NCBI RefSeq assembly: GCF_014649755.1
Contig: NZ_BMTQ01000008.1
Location: 291,332 to 355,331 of the forward strand
Direction: 5' to 3'
Source of the DNA: Streptomyces litmocidini
Lineage (GTDB): Bacteria > Actinomycetota > Actinomycetes > Streptomycetales > Streptomycetaceae
Length of the DNA stretch: 64,000 nt
Below the pieces are notes generated by a model. It searched no databases. It was not told the DNA's origin and saw nothing but the letters and a program-made list of their open reading frames with translations. This document shows positions 15,575 to 25,200 of the stretch, one piece after another (the first letter of the stretch is position 1; each line of letters opens with the position of its first letter). Made by a program: the position numbers and the translations under genes.

Positions 15575-18538
15575 GTGAACGTCCCCCATCCGCCCGTCGG
15601 CCTCGCCGGCGCCCGGCACGGCGGCGCACCGGACCCGGTCGTCGCCGCCCTGGGCGCCCTCGGCACCGCGGTCGACTGCGCCGGCCCGCGCAGCCTCGCC
15701 CTCGAAGGCCCGCACGTCCTCTGGCTCGTCGTCGAGGGCGCCCTCGACCTGTTCGCCGTCGACGCGGCGCGGCTCGGCCCCTGGCACTTCCTGGGCCGCC
15801 TCGAAGCGGGCGCGCTGCTGCTCGGACCGGTCGACGGCCCCGCGCACACCCTGGTCGGCCGGCCCGCCCAGGGGTGTCTGTTGCGCCGTGTCGAGCTGCG
15901 CGAACTGCCGTACCCGGCCGGTCAGGCGCACGGCGGGGAGGGGCACGGGCAGCAGGGGTACGGGCAGTGGGCGTCCGGCGGCCAGTGGTACGGGGGCCGG
16001 TGGGGCGAGGGGCAGGGCCCGTACGGCACGGGGGCCGAGGCCCCGCTCAGCTCCCTGGAGCACGCCTTCGCGCTCGGCATCGGGCGCGGGCTGCGCGTCC
16101 TGTACCAGGCGGCCCTGGACGGCGGCCCCGGCGACGCCCCGGGCTCGGCCGACGACGACGTCCTCTGGATGCGGCTCGCTCCCGGGAGCGTCGCGTACGG
16201 GGCCGCCTGCGCGACGGGCCACCAGGGTCACGGGGGGTACGGGGGCGACGGCTCCGGGACCCTGCTCGTGGACCCCGCGACCTGGCAGGGCATGGTCGAC
16301 CAGCAGTACCGGCTGCTCCACGCCCTGGGCGACTGGATCGAGCAGCTCGAACGCGACCACGAGGACCGCGCGGCGGCGGGGATCGAGGCCGGCCGAGCCG
16401 CCCGCACGCGGGCCGACCACGCCCTCCTCGCCTCCATGGGCCGCTCCGGCGGCGTTCCCCGGGGCCGGGGCGCCGACGACGACGCGACCTACGCCGTGTG
16501 CCGGGTCGTCGCCGCCGAGGCGCGCATCTCTCTCGCCGAGCCGGTCGACGCGGCCGTGGACCCCGGGCACCTCGACCCCGTCGAACGCATCGCGCTCGCC
16601 TCCCGGATCCGCACCCGCGGGATCCGGCTGGGCGACCGCTGGTGGCGCGAGGACAGTGGGCCCCTCATGGGACACCGCGCGGCGGACGGGACCCCCGTCG
16701 CCCTGCTGTGGCGGCGCGGCCGGTACGTGGCCTTCGATCCCGCCACCGGTGAGCGGGAGCGCGTCGGCGGGGCGGAGGCCGCGGCGTTCGCCCCGCGGGC
16801 CGTCATGTTCTACCGGCCGCTGCCCGACCGGCCCCTCGGCCTGCTGCGGCTGCTCCGGTTCAGCGTCCGGGGAACGCGGGGGGAGCTGCGCGACCTGCTC
16901 CTCGGCGGGCTCGTCGCGGTCGCCCTCGGCGCCCTCGTGCCCGTCGCCACCGGCAAGGTGCTCGGCGCGTACGTCCCCGCGGCCGAGACCGGGCTGATCG
17001 TGCAGGCCGGCTTCGCGATCATCGCCACCGCCCTCGTGTCGGCCGCGTTCGCGCTGCTGCAGAACACCGCGATCCTCCGTATGGAGGGCCGTGTCGAGGC
17101 CACCCTCCAGCCGGCCGTCTGGGACCGGCTGCTCCGCCTGCCGACGACGTTCTTCGCCGGGCGTTCGACCGGCGAACTGGCCGGTGCCGCCATGGGCGTC
17201 AGCGCCATCCGCCGGATCCTGTCCGGCATCGGCCCGGTGGTCGTCCAGGCCGGCACCGTCGGCACGGTCAACCTGGTGCTGCTGCTCGTCTACAGCGTGC
17301 CGCTGGCCCTCGTCGCGCTCGCCCTGCTGCTGGTCACGGCCACGGTCTTCCTCGGTCTCGGCCTCTGGCAGCTGCGGTACCAGCGACAGCTGATCCGGCT
17401 CGACAACGAGCTCGACAACCAGGCCTTCCAGACCCTGCGCGGGCTGCCGAAGCTGCGCGTGGCGGCGGCCGAGAGCTTCGCCTACGCCGCTTGGGCGGGG
17501 CGGTTCGCCCGGACCCGGGAACTGCACCGGCGCATCGGGCGGATCAAGAACGTCCTCGCGGTCCTCGGGGCGGTCTGCCTGCCGCTGTGCACGCTCGTGA
17601 TGTTCGCGCTCCTGGCCGGCCCGGCCCGCGGCACCCTGTCCGCGAGCGAGTTCCTCACCTTCAGCACCGCCGTCACGATGATGCTCTCCTCGGTCACACA
17701 GCTGACCGGCGCGCTCCTCTCGGCCGCCGCCGTACAGCCCATGTTCGAACAGATCAGGCCGGTGTTCCAGGAGACGCCCGAGGTCCGCGGCTCCAGTGCC
17801 CCGCCCGGCGAACTGACCGGTGCGATCGAGGTCGAGAACCTGTCCTACCGCTACGCCGAGGACGGCCCGCTGGTCCTCGACGGGGTCGACCTGCGGGTGC
17901 GGCCGGGCGAGTTCGTGGCGATCGTCGGGGCCAGCGGCTGCGGCAAGTCCACGCTCCTGCGGCTGCTCATCGGCTTCGACCGGCCGACCTCCGGCACCGT
18001 GCGGTACGACGGTCAGGACCTCGCGGCTCTGGACCCGGCGGCCGTGCGTCGCCAGTGCGGCGTCGTCCTCCAGAACGCCCGGCCGTTCTCCGGCTCCGTC
18101 CTCGACTGCATCCGCGGTGCCGGCGCGTACCCGCTGGAGGACGCGTGGGCCGCCGCCGCGATGGCGGGCCTGGCCGAGGACATCAAGGCCATGCCCATGG
18201 GCATGCACACGATGCTGTCCGACGGCGGAGGCACCGTCTCGGGCGGCCAGCGGCAGCGGCTGATGATCGCTCAGGCACTCGTCCGCAGGCCCCGCGTCCT
18301 CTTCTTCGACGAGGCGACGAGCGCCCTCGACAACGAGGCCCAGCGGATCGTCATCGAGTCGACCCGCGCGCTGAACGCGACCCGCGTCGTGATCGCCCAC
18401 CGGCTGTCCACCGTCATGGACGCCGACCGGGTGATCGCCCTGGCGGACGGACGCGTCGTCCAGGAGGGCACACCCGCCGAACTCCTCGCCGACACGGCCG
18501 GGCTCTTCCACGAACTGGTCCGGCGGCAACTGGGCTGA
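15575..18538 (+). CDS. NHLM bacteriocin exporter: second ABC transporter
   Basis: 987-residue exporter half, the usual partner of the peptidase-ABC protein in NHLM systems. Residues 1-330 form a cytoplasmic region with a degenerate cyclic-nucleotide-binding-like start instead of a peptidase. Residues about 115-155 are an unusual Gly/Gln/Tyr/Trp-rich low-complexity insert, with a shorter Gly/His/Tyr-rich one near 210. Six transmembrane helices follow (about 430-720). The ATPase has Walker A GASGCGKST near 785, signature VSGGQRQRLM, Walker B VLFFDEATSALD and switch IAHRLS. The GTG at 15575 has GAGGAG upstream. Confidence 0.9.
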   Translation: MNVPHPPVGLAGARHGGAPDPVVAALGALGTAVDCAGPRSLALEGPHVLWLVVEGALDLFAVDAARLGPWHFLGRLEAGALLLGPVDGPAHTLVGRPAQGCLLRRVELRELPYPAGQAHGGEGHGQQGYGQWASGGQWYGGRWGEGQGPYGTGAEAPLSSLEHAFALGIGRGLRVLYQAALDGGPGDAPGSADDDVLWMRLAPGSVAYGAACATGHQGHGGYGGDGSGTLLVDPATWQGMVDQQYRLLHALGDWIEQLERDHEDRAAAGIEAGRAARTRADHALLASMGRSGGVPRGRGADDDATYAVCRVVAAEARISLAEPVDAAVDPGHLDPVERIALASRIRTRGIRLGDRWWREDSGPLMGHRAADGTPVALLWRRGRYVAFDPATGERERVGGAEAAAFAPRAVMFYRPLPDRPLGLLRLLRFSVRGTRGELRDLLLGGLVAVALGALVPVATGKVLGAYVPAAETGLIVQAGFAIIATALVSAAFALLQNTAILRMEGRVEATLQPAVWDRLLRLPTTFFAGRSTGELAGAAMGVSAIRRILSGIGPVVVQAGTVGTVNLVLLLVYSVPLALVALALLLVTATVFLGLGLWQLRYQRQLIRLDNELDNQAFQTLRGLPKLRVAAAESFAYAAWAGRFARTRELHRRIGRIKNVLAVLGAVCLPLCTLVMFALLAGPARGTLSASEFLTFSTAVTMMLSSVTQLTGALLSAAAVQPMFEQIRPVFQETPEVRGSSAPPGELTGAIEVENLSYRYAEDGPLVLDGVDLRVRPGEFVAIVGASGCGKSTLLRLLIGFDRPTSGTVRYDGQDLAALDPAAVRRQCGVVLQNARPFSGSVLDCIRGAGAYPLEDAWAAAAMAGLAEDIKAMPMGMHTMLSDGGGTVSGGQRQRLMIAQALVRRPRVLFFDEATSALDNEAQRIVIESTRALNATRVVIAHRLSTVMDADRVIALADGRVVQEGTPAELLADTAGLFHELVRRQLG

Positions 18539-18648
18539 GGCTTCCGCGCCCGGTCCGCGGGAACGCCGCGCGGCCCCCGCGTGGCGAAACCGGACGGGCT
18601 GTCAGGGCGTGTACACGTACGACAGTGATCACCGCGGAAGGAAGCACC

Positions 18649-19584
18649 TTGCACTCCAACGGAACAGGACCGTCCCGCCGTACCGCCCTCGCCCTGGGCG
18701 CCGGCACGGCACTCACGGCCGCGCTCGCGCTGGGCGGAGGAACCGCGCAGGCCTTACCGGAGACGGGCGGCGTCGTGGCGCGGCTGCGACGCCTGGAACG
18801 GGAGCACACCGCACGGCTCGGCGTGTTCGCCCGTGACATGCGCACGGGCAGGACCGTGGCCCACCGGGCGCACGAACGCTTCCCCATGGCCTCGGTGTTC
18901 AAGACGCTCGCCGTCGCGGCCGTGCTGCGCGACCTCGACCGCGACGGGGAGTTCCTCGCCCGGCGCGTCCACTACACCCAGGCGTACGTCGCCAGGTCGG
19001 GACTCTCGCCGGTCGCCGGGCTGGCCGAGAACGTCGCGAACGGCATGACCGTCGCCGAACTCTGCGACGCCACGATCCGGTTCAGCGACAACACCGCCGG
19101 CAACCTGCTCCTCCAGGAGCTGGGCGGCCCCACCGGAATCACCCGCTTCTGCCGCTCGATCGGGGACCGCGTCACCCGGCTCGACCGGTGGGAGCCCGAA
19201 CTCAACTCGGCGGAACCCTGGCGGGTCACGGACACCACCACCCCGTACGCCATCGGCCTCGACCACGCCCGCCTCGTGCTGGGCGACGCGCTGGAGCCCC
19301 ACGACCGCGAGCGGCTCACCGACTGGATGCTCCGCAACACCACCAGCACCGAGAAGTTCCGCCGCGGCCTGCCCGCCGACTGGCTCCTCGCCGACAAGAC
19401 CGGCTCCCCCCGCCACGGCGGCGCCAACGACGTCGGCATCGCCTGGCGGCCGGACGGCACGCCGATCGTCCTGGCGGTCCTCACCACGCAGCCCGAGGAG
19501 GACGCCCCCACCGACAACCCGCTGGTGGCCAGGACGGCCGAACTGCTGGCGGAGGCGTTCAAGGCGGTGACGTCGGCTCCATGA
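18649..19584 (+). CDS. Secreted class A beta-lactamase
   Basis: 311 residues from the TTG at 18649, which has a strong GGAAGGAAG ribosome-binding site; a GTG at 18625 is an alternative. A Tat-type signal (SRRTALALG) is cleaved near TAQA. All class A motifs are present: Ser82-x-x-Lys85 (SVFK), SDN at 146-148, Glu182 in WEPELN (the deacylation Glu166), and KTG at 250-252. It hydrolyses penicillins in the periplasm or medium, as chromosomal Streptomyces beta-lactamases do. The stop overlaps the start of the next gene. Confidence 0.9.
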   Translation: MHSNGTGPSRRTALALGAGTALTAALALGGGTAQALPETGGVVARLRRLEREHTARLGVFARDMRTGRTVAHRAHERFPMASVFKTLAVAAVLRDLDRDGEFLARRVHYTQAYVARSGLSPVAGLAENVANGMTVAELCDATIRFSDNTAGNLLLQELGGPTGITRFCRSIGDRVTRLDRWEPELNSAEPWRVTDTTTPYAIGLDHARLVLGDALEPHDRERLTDWMLRNTTSTEKFRRGLPADWLLADKTGSPRHGGANDVGIAWRPDGTPIVLAVLTTQPEEDAPTDNPLVARTAELLAEAFKAVTSAP

Positions 19585-19994
19585 ACGCCACCGGCAGGGA
19601 ATCGCGCCACCTCGGCGTCCATGTCGACCGGACCGTCGACGAGGTCTACGCCTACGCGTCGGATCCGGCCAACCTGCCCGCGTGGGCGCACGGGTTGGGG
19701 AGCTCCGTCGAGAAGGTCGGGGACGAGTGGGTCGCGGACTCCCCGTCCCTGGGACGCGTCACGGTCAGGTTCGTTCCCCGCAACGAACTGGGGGTGCTCG
19801 ACCACGACGTCACGTTCCCCTCCGGGGAGACCTTCCACAATCCGGTCCGCGTGATCGCCGACGGCACGGGAAGCGAAGTGGTCTTCACCCTCCGGCGACA
19901 GCCGGGGACGAGCGACGCCGACTTCGAGCGCGACGCGGAGACGGTCACCGCCGACCTGATCCGGCTCAAGGAGCTGCTGGAGTCCGCCCGGTGA
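19581..19994 (+). CDS. SRPBCC (START-like) family protein
   Basis: 137-residue protein of the polyketide cyclase/START-like fold. It has an N-terminal strand ESRHLGVHVDRTVDEVYAYASDPANLPAWAHGL typical of the family (strand, helix, then W/P-rich turn), a beta-sheet middle (VTVRFVPRNELGVLDHDV) and a long C-terminal helix (ERDAETVTADLIRLKELLES). It binds a hydrophobic ligand of unknown identity. The ATG at 19581 overlaps the beta-lactamase stop (ATGA), so the two are co-translated. Confidence 0.78.
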   Translation: MNATGRESRHLGVHVDRTVDEVYAYASDPANLPAWAHGLGSSVEKVGDEWVADSPSLGRVTVRFVPRNELGVLDHDVTFPSGETFHNPVRVIADGTGSEVVFTLRRQPGTSDADFERDAETVTADLIRLKELLESAR

Positions 19995-20161
19995 CCTGTC
20001 CGGCCGATCGTGTTCGGAACCGGAGGGCGGGGGCCGCGGCAGTCGCGGTTCCGTAGCCGGCCTTCCACGGCCCGAACCGTTCGGGCGGGTCACGCCGCTG
20101 CCGGGCGGGGCTTCTCCGCCCCGTCTCCACAGGGCGCACAGCCCCGCCCGAGCAAAGGCGA

Positions 20162-20356
20162 GTGCCGGCTCCGGCGGAGTCGCGCGGCGCGGCCCCCGGA
20201 TCGGCACGGGTCGTCCTCGGCACCTCCTCGCAGGCGGCGGAGCTCGTCGGCCGGTACCGCCGGCGGGGCTGCGCGCCGATCGGAACGTGGCAGTGGGACG
20301 TCACCGATCACGACGGCGTCGTGATCGTGAAGAACCTGCCGCCGACGACGCCGTGA
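20162..20356 (+). CDS. Possible small ORF, unknown
   Basis: A 64-residue frame begins with GTG at 20162 and ends VIVKNLPPTTP. It is the only plausible coding content in the 410-base gap between 19994 and 20407. The peptide has a balanced composition but no family I recognise, and the ribosome-binding site is too close to the start. A 10-bp dyad (20305-20314 with 20318-20327) lies inside it. It may be a small protein or a gene remnant; the rest of the gap shows nothing. Confidence 0.25.
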   Translation: MPAPAESRGAAPGSARVVLGTSSQAAELVGRYRRRGCAPIGTWQWDVTDHDGVVIVKNLPPTTP

Positions 20357-20406
20357 TCTCCCGGACGAGTCCGGGGGCGTGATCCGGAAGACCCTTTCCA
20401 GGGCCC

Positions 20407-21090
20407 TCAGCGCAGCCGGCGCGCGCGGAGCACCAGGTCGTGGGTGTGGTGCGCGCCGGCTCCGCCGTCGGGTGCGACGCGGGGCCGCTGTTCGTCCACC
20501 TCCACCACCCAGTCGTCGTCGAGCAGTGCCGTGACCGTCGAGGGCCAGACGTAGTCGGCCGGGTCGAAGCCGCTCTCGTCCGCCTGCCGGGTCTCCATTC
20601 CGGCGTGGTGGACGAGCAGCAGCACGCCGCCGACCGCGACGGCCGAGATCAGCGCGCGTTCGGCCGCGGCGTCGGGTGTGCGCGGCAGGGCCGGGTACTG
20701 CGCGGAGACCAGGTCGAAGGAGGCGGGCGGGAGCTTCGCCTCCGCCAGGCCGGCGTGGACCCAGCGGACGGTGACGCCGGCGTCCCGCGCGTGTCCGGCC
20801 GCCCGTTCCAGGGCCACGCCCGAGACCTCGAGCGCGGTCACGTCCCAGCCGCCGCGCGCGAGCCAGACGGCGTCCGCGCCCTCGCCGCAGCCGACGTCGA
20901 GGACGCGGCCGGGGGTGAGCGCGGCGACCTCGGCCACGAGCGCGCCGTTGGGCCGGCCGCTCCAGAGTCGTTCCCGCTCGGCGTAGAGGTCGTCCCACTT
21001 CGCCCGCGCCGCGGGGTCTCCGAGGTATCCGTCGGTGGGCGAGGGGGTACGGGCGGAGGCGGGCGTTCCCGCTGCGATGTCGTCGGTCAC
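20407..21090 (-). CDS. Class I SAM-dependent methyltransferase
   Basis: 227 residues from GTG 21090. Motif I is RVLDVGCGEGADAVWLA (residues about 64-80), followed by DVTALEVSGVAL and the motif IV region FDLVSAQYPAL. The N-terminal AKWDDLYAERERLWSGRPN is typical of the TehB/thiopurine S-methyltransferase-like Methyltransf_25 group, which methylates small toxic molecules. The frame is open well upstream but similarity starts after the chosen GTG. The substrate is unknown. Confidence 0.82.
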   Translation of the reverse strand: MTDDIAAGTPASARTPSPTDGYLGDPAARAKWDDLYAERERLWSGRPNGALVAEVAALTPGRVLDVGCGEGADAVWLARGGWDVTALEVSGVALERAAGHARDAGVTVRWVHAGLAEAKLPPASFDLVSAQYPALPRTPDAAAERALISAVAVGGVLLLVHHAGMETRQADESGFDPADYVWPSTVTALLDDDWVVEVDEQRPRVAPDGGAGAHHTHDLVLRARRLR

Positions 21091-21435
21091 GGATGCACCG
21101 TCGCCCCTCGCGTCCCGCCCGCGCCACTGCTGTTGCCGGTCCGGCAAAACGACGACGCCCCTGGTGACGCGGAACACCCGGTGACGCATCCGACAGCGGC
21201 GTTCCGGCGCGCGGTCCGCGCCCGTCGACGGAGGGGCACCGCCCGCGGCGCCACTGACGCGGCCCCAGGGCCACGGACCCGTCACGCCGCGCCTCCGGGC
21301 GCGCCGGCCGGTGGCCGGCGGTCCCGTGGGCGGCCGGCTCGCGCGCCGCATCCCGCAGGACGCGCTGCGCACGGCGTCCGGCTGGTTCGCGGTGCCGCGG
21401 CCGGTTCCGGTCGGCCGCGGCGGAAGAGCGGGCGG

Positions 21436-22107
21436 CTACAGGCTGAGCGCGTCCTCGGCGTTGTCCATCCACGCGGTGACGGAGGTCTTCTCGGAGACGT
21501 TGAAGCCGGGCGTCGAGGCCTTGAGCGGCACCTGCTCCAGGTCGGACTCGGTGTCCATGGTCATCGCGATCGAGGAGACCGTCCTGCTCTTGGCATCCTT
21601 CGGGCCGCCCATCAGCCCCGCGTAGGCGGACTCGCCCGGGGCGAGCCGGATGGCGTCCTCGATGCCGGGGGCGGCGCCGCGCTCCGTCGCCCGCCCGTCC
21701 AGGTCGCCGAAGGTCACGACGGGGTGGCCGAGCACCCGGCACGGCTTGCCGCTCCTGTTGGTGATCTTCAGCAGGTAGCTGCTGGTCGTGGACTCGGCCA
21801 GGTTCGCCGTGAACGTCACGTCGTACGTGCTGCACGGGAAGACGTCGTGGTCCGGATCGGTCGACGGCGAGACCGGCTTGGCGGGGGTCGGCACCTTGAC
21901 CGGCTTCGCCGGCGTGGCGGGCGTGGACGGCTTCGACGACTCGGCGGGCGTCGTGGGCTTCACCGGCGCGGAGGGGGTGGCGGCGGGCGGCGTCGCGGCC
22001 GGTACGCCGGTGCCGCCCGCGGCCCCGTCCTCGGAGGGCCCGCAGGCGGTGAGGGCCAGCGCGGACGCGGCGACGAGGACGACGGCGGCTCTGCGAACGG
22101 AACTCAT
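21436..22107 (-). CDS. DUF4232 lipoprotein
   Basis: 223-residue lipoprotein. A signal with lipobox LALTAC places the lipid on Cys22. A Pro/Thr/Ser/Lys-rich spacer (residues about 35-85) leads to a DUF4232 beta-sandwich: FTANLAESTTSSYLLKITNRSGKPC, VTFGDLDGRATERG, RLAPGESAYAGLMG. Such proteins are abundant on the Streptomyces surface and their function is unknown. The ATG at 22107 has GGGGGAG seven bases upstream. Confidence 0.85.
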   Translation of the reverse strand: MSSVRRAAVVLVAASALALTACGPSEDGAAGGTGVPAATPPAATPSAPVKPTTPAESSKPSTPATPAKPVKVPTPAKPVSPSTDPDHDVFPCSTYDVTFTANLAESTTSSYLLKITNRSGKPCRVLGHPVVTFGDLDGRATERGAAPGIEDAIRLAPGESAYAGLMGGPKDAKSRTVSSIAMTMDTESDLEQVPLKASTPGFNVSEKTSVTAWMDNAEDALSL

Positions 22108-22211
22108 GGTGGTACTCCCCCCGATGACAACGCACGAACTGCGCTGAGGTGGACACCAGGCTCGCGCACCCGTTTCACGGTTCTGTGACGGAATCCCACC
22201 GAAATCACCAC

Positions 22212-22252
22212 GGTGCGCCCCGGGAGTCCCGCGGGGACTCCCGGGGCGCACC
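22212..22252 (-). terminator. Strong 19-bp hairpin after GH3 gene
   Basis: A perfect 19-bp stem (22212-22230 with 22234-22252) with a 3-base loop lies 28 bases past the GH3 stop on the minus strand. It also separates the glycosidase operon from the lipoprotein gene. Confidence 0.8.
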
Positions 22253-22279
22253 GACGACCGCCGCCAGGTCGGCGCGCGG

Positions 22280-25200
22280 TCACCCGGCCGCGCGGAACGC
22301 CTCGGTCAGCCGGGCGACCGCGCCCGCCGGGTCGCCGGTGAGCAGCAGGTGGTCCGCCTCGGCGAACGGCTTCGCCGTCTTCTCCGTGACGTTCCGTCCG
22401 ATGCGCTCCTGGACGATCAGCCGGGCCCTGCCGACGAGTTTCCGCGCCGCGGCGGAGTCTCCGCGTCCGGCCTTCTGGAGGGCGCGGGCGGCGAGCCCGA
22501 TCGTCCGCAGCGCCGGCTCCCCTCCCTTCGGCGTGCCGTGGAGCGTGGTCAGGCCCCAGCCGTACGGGAACTGCGGGTCGTAGCGCGTGTCGCCCACGTT
22601 CAGCGGCAGCTGGTCCTCCGACCTCGGCCAGCTCACCGGGAGCCGGCCGGTGAAGGGCCGTCGGCCGTACAGGACGTCCGCCACGCCGTCGCCCTCCGTG
22701 CCGGGCAGCCAGGAGGCCACCAGGGCGTCGATGGCGGGCAGTCGGTCGCCGATGAGCTGGGGGCGTCCGGAGACGACGAGGACCGCGCAGGGCATGGCGG
22801 CGCAGACCCGGTCGACGGCCGCCTTGTCGGCCGTGCTCAGTTCCAGGTCGTGGCCGTTGCCGACGTCGCCCACGCCCTCGGCGTACGGGGTCTCGCCGAC
22901 CACCACGACACCGACGTCGTGTCCGGCGGTGGGCGCGGTGGCGTCCTCGGACCAGGTGAGCGTGGTGCCGGGGGCGACGGACTTCCGCATCGCCTCCAGG
23001 ATCGTGGTGCCGGTGGTCGTCCGGCCCGAGGCGCCCTGCCAGGTGACGGTCCATCCGCCGGCCTGGTTGCCGAGGTCGTCGGCGTCGGAGCCAGCGACGT
23101 AGACGTTCTGGTCCGGCTTGAGCGGCAGCACGCCGCCGTCGTTCTTCAGGAGCACCTGCGAGGCGGCCGCCGCCTCCCGTGCCACCGCGCGGTGTTCCGG
23201 CGAGCCGACGGCCGCCAGGTGGGTGGTGTCCGCGTACGGCTTCTCGAAGAGGCCCAGGCGGAACTTCTGGGTGAGGATGCGGGCGACGGCGTCGTCGATC
23301 CGTGCGGCGGGGATGCGGCCCGCCTCCGTCTCGGCGACCAGGGTCCGGGTGAACTCCTGGTAGTTCGTCGGCACCATGATCATGTCCAGGCCGGCGTCGA
23401 CCGAGGTCCGCACGTCGCTCGGGTAGTCGCCGGGGATCTGGTCGATGGCCTGCCAGTCGCTGATGACGAAGCCCTCGAAGCCCATCCGGCCCTTGAGGAC
23501 GCCGTTGATCATCTCGGCGTTCGCGTGCATCTTCACGGGTCCCCGGTCGTCGCCGAGGACGTCGAGGGAGGAGTACGAGGGCATGACCGTGCCCACGCCG
23601 TGCTTCACGGCCCCGGCGAACGGCGCGAGGTGCACGGCCTCCAGTTCCTGGCGGGTGACGCGGGTGACGCCCTGGTCGATCGTGTACGAACCGGTCGTCG
23701 AGGAGCCGAAGGCGGTGCCGCCGTCGCCCACGAAGTGCTTGGCGGTGGTCAGCACCTTGTCGTTCCGGTCGAGGTCCCGGCCGTCCGGCGCGCCCTGCAT
23801 CCCGTCGATCACGGTCTCCATGGCGGTGACGAGCGCCGCGTCCTCGCCGAAGGACTCGTAGGAGCGGCCCCAGCGTTCGTCACGGGTGACGCACAGGCAG
23901 GGGGCGAAGTCCCAGGGCACGCCGGTGGCCCGCACCTCCCGGGCGGTGACGGCGCCGGTCCTGGCGGCGAGGCCGGGGTCCCGCCCGGCGCCGATCCCGA
24001 TGTTGTGGGGCATGATCGTCGATCCGACGACGTTGTTGTGGCCGTGCACGGCGTCCACGCCGTAGATCAGCGGGATCTGCAGCCGGGTCGCCCGGGCGCG
24101 CAGCTGGTAGGCGTCGACCATGCGGGCCCACGCCTCCGGCGTGTTGGGGGCGGGGACGGAACCGCCGCCGGAGAGCAGGGAGCCGAGCCCGTAGCCGGCG
24201 ATGTCACCGGGCGAGCGCAGGGCGTTGCGCTCGGCCTGGGTCATCTGGCCGGCCTTCTCGGGGAGCGTCATCCGGGAGAGGAGGTCGGCGACGCGCTTCT
24301 TCACCGGCAGGCGCTCGTCGAGGTAGGGCAGTCCGTGCGCGTCGATGACGACGACCGGCGTCTCGGTGGGTGCCTCGGCGCCGTCGACGGTCAGCTTCAC
24401 CGGAATCGTCTCGGCCTCCTCGGCGGCCCGGTCCTCCAGGGTCGGCACGGTGATCGAGCGGGTCGTTCCGGACGGCGTGCCGGCGGGGAAGACGAGGCTG
24501 CCGGAGACCGGGGAGTAGTCCTTCCCCGGCTGGGCGGGACCGCTGTCGTCCGTCGTGTACGTGACGGTGACGGGCTCGCCGGTCGGCGCGGAGCCGGTGG
24601 TGGTCACGGAGACGTCGACGCGGGCGGTGCCGCCCTCGTCCACGGGGTGGACCACGGCCCCCGTGGTGACGCGGGTGCCGCGGGCGGGGTCCGCCTTCCC
24701 GTACAGCTCGACGCCGTCGAGGGCGAAGCGGCCGGGTGCGCCGGTCGGCAGCGTGAGCGCGTACCCCCACATGCGGTCGAGGCCGAGGACCCGGTCGATG
24801 CCGCCGACCGGCTGGTAGTCGGCGCGGTAGTGGAACTCGGAGAAGGGGATCTCGACGAGGTGCCAGCCCTCCCAGTCGTCGGTGAAGGAGGTCGTCCACA
24901 GTTCGGAGGCCTCGCCGTCCGCTCCGCCGTCCTTGATCTCGAAGCTGATCCGCTTCCCGGAGCCGGGCGGCAGGGGCGCGGTGTTCTGGCCGTACCACCA
25001 GAAGCGGATGCCCTTGTGGGCGGTCCAGTCCTGCGCGGGCCGGTCGAAGGCGAAGTCGTGGGTGAACCCGCCCCAGCCGCTGATGTCGTAGCGGCCTTCG
25101 AGGACCTTGATGCCCTCGGGGGCGTCGGCGCGCTCGACGAGGGTGAGCGCGGGGTGGTCGTCGGCGTCGCTGCCCCAGGTGAAGAGGCCCTCGGCGGGCG

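Noticed and set aside
12694..18529. Very long open frames antisense to the exporter genes (up to about 1050 residues)
   Set aside because: They mirror real coding frames in a G+C-rich genome; their products are low-complexity Arg/Gly/Asp-rich with no domain, and the plus strand encodes complete ABC proteins.
18754..18771. LPETGG motif in the beta-lactamase, resembling a sortase signal
   Set aside because: It lies right after the signal-peptide cleavage site near the N-terminus, with no following hydrophobic segment and basic tail, so it cannot be a cell-wall sorting signal.
20305..20327. 10-bp inverted repeat with 3-base loop
   Set aside because: It lies inside a possible small coding frame and is not followed by a T-run or placed after a recognised gene, so I do not call it a terminator or operator.
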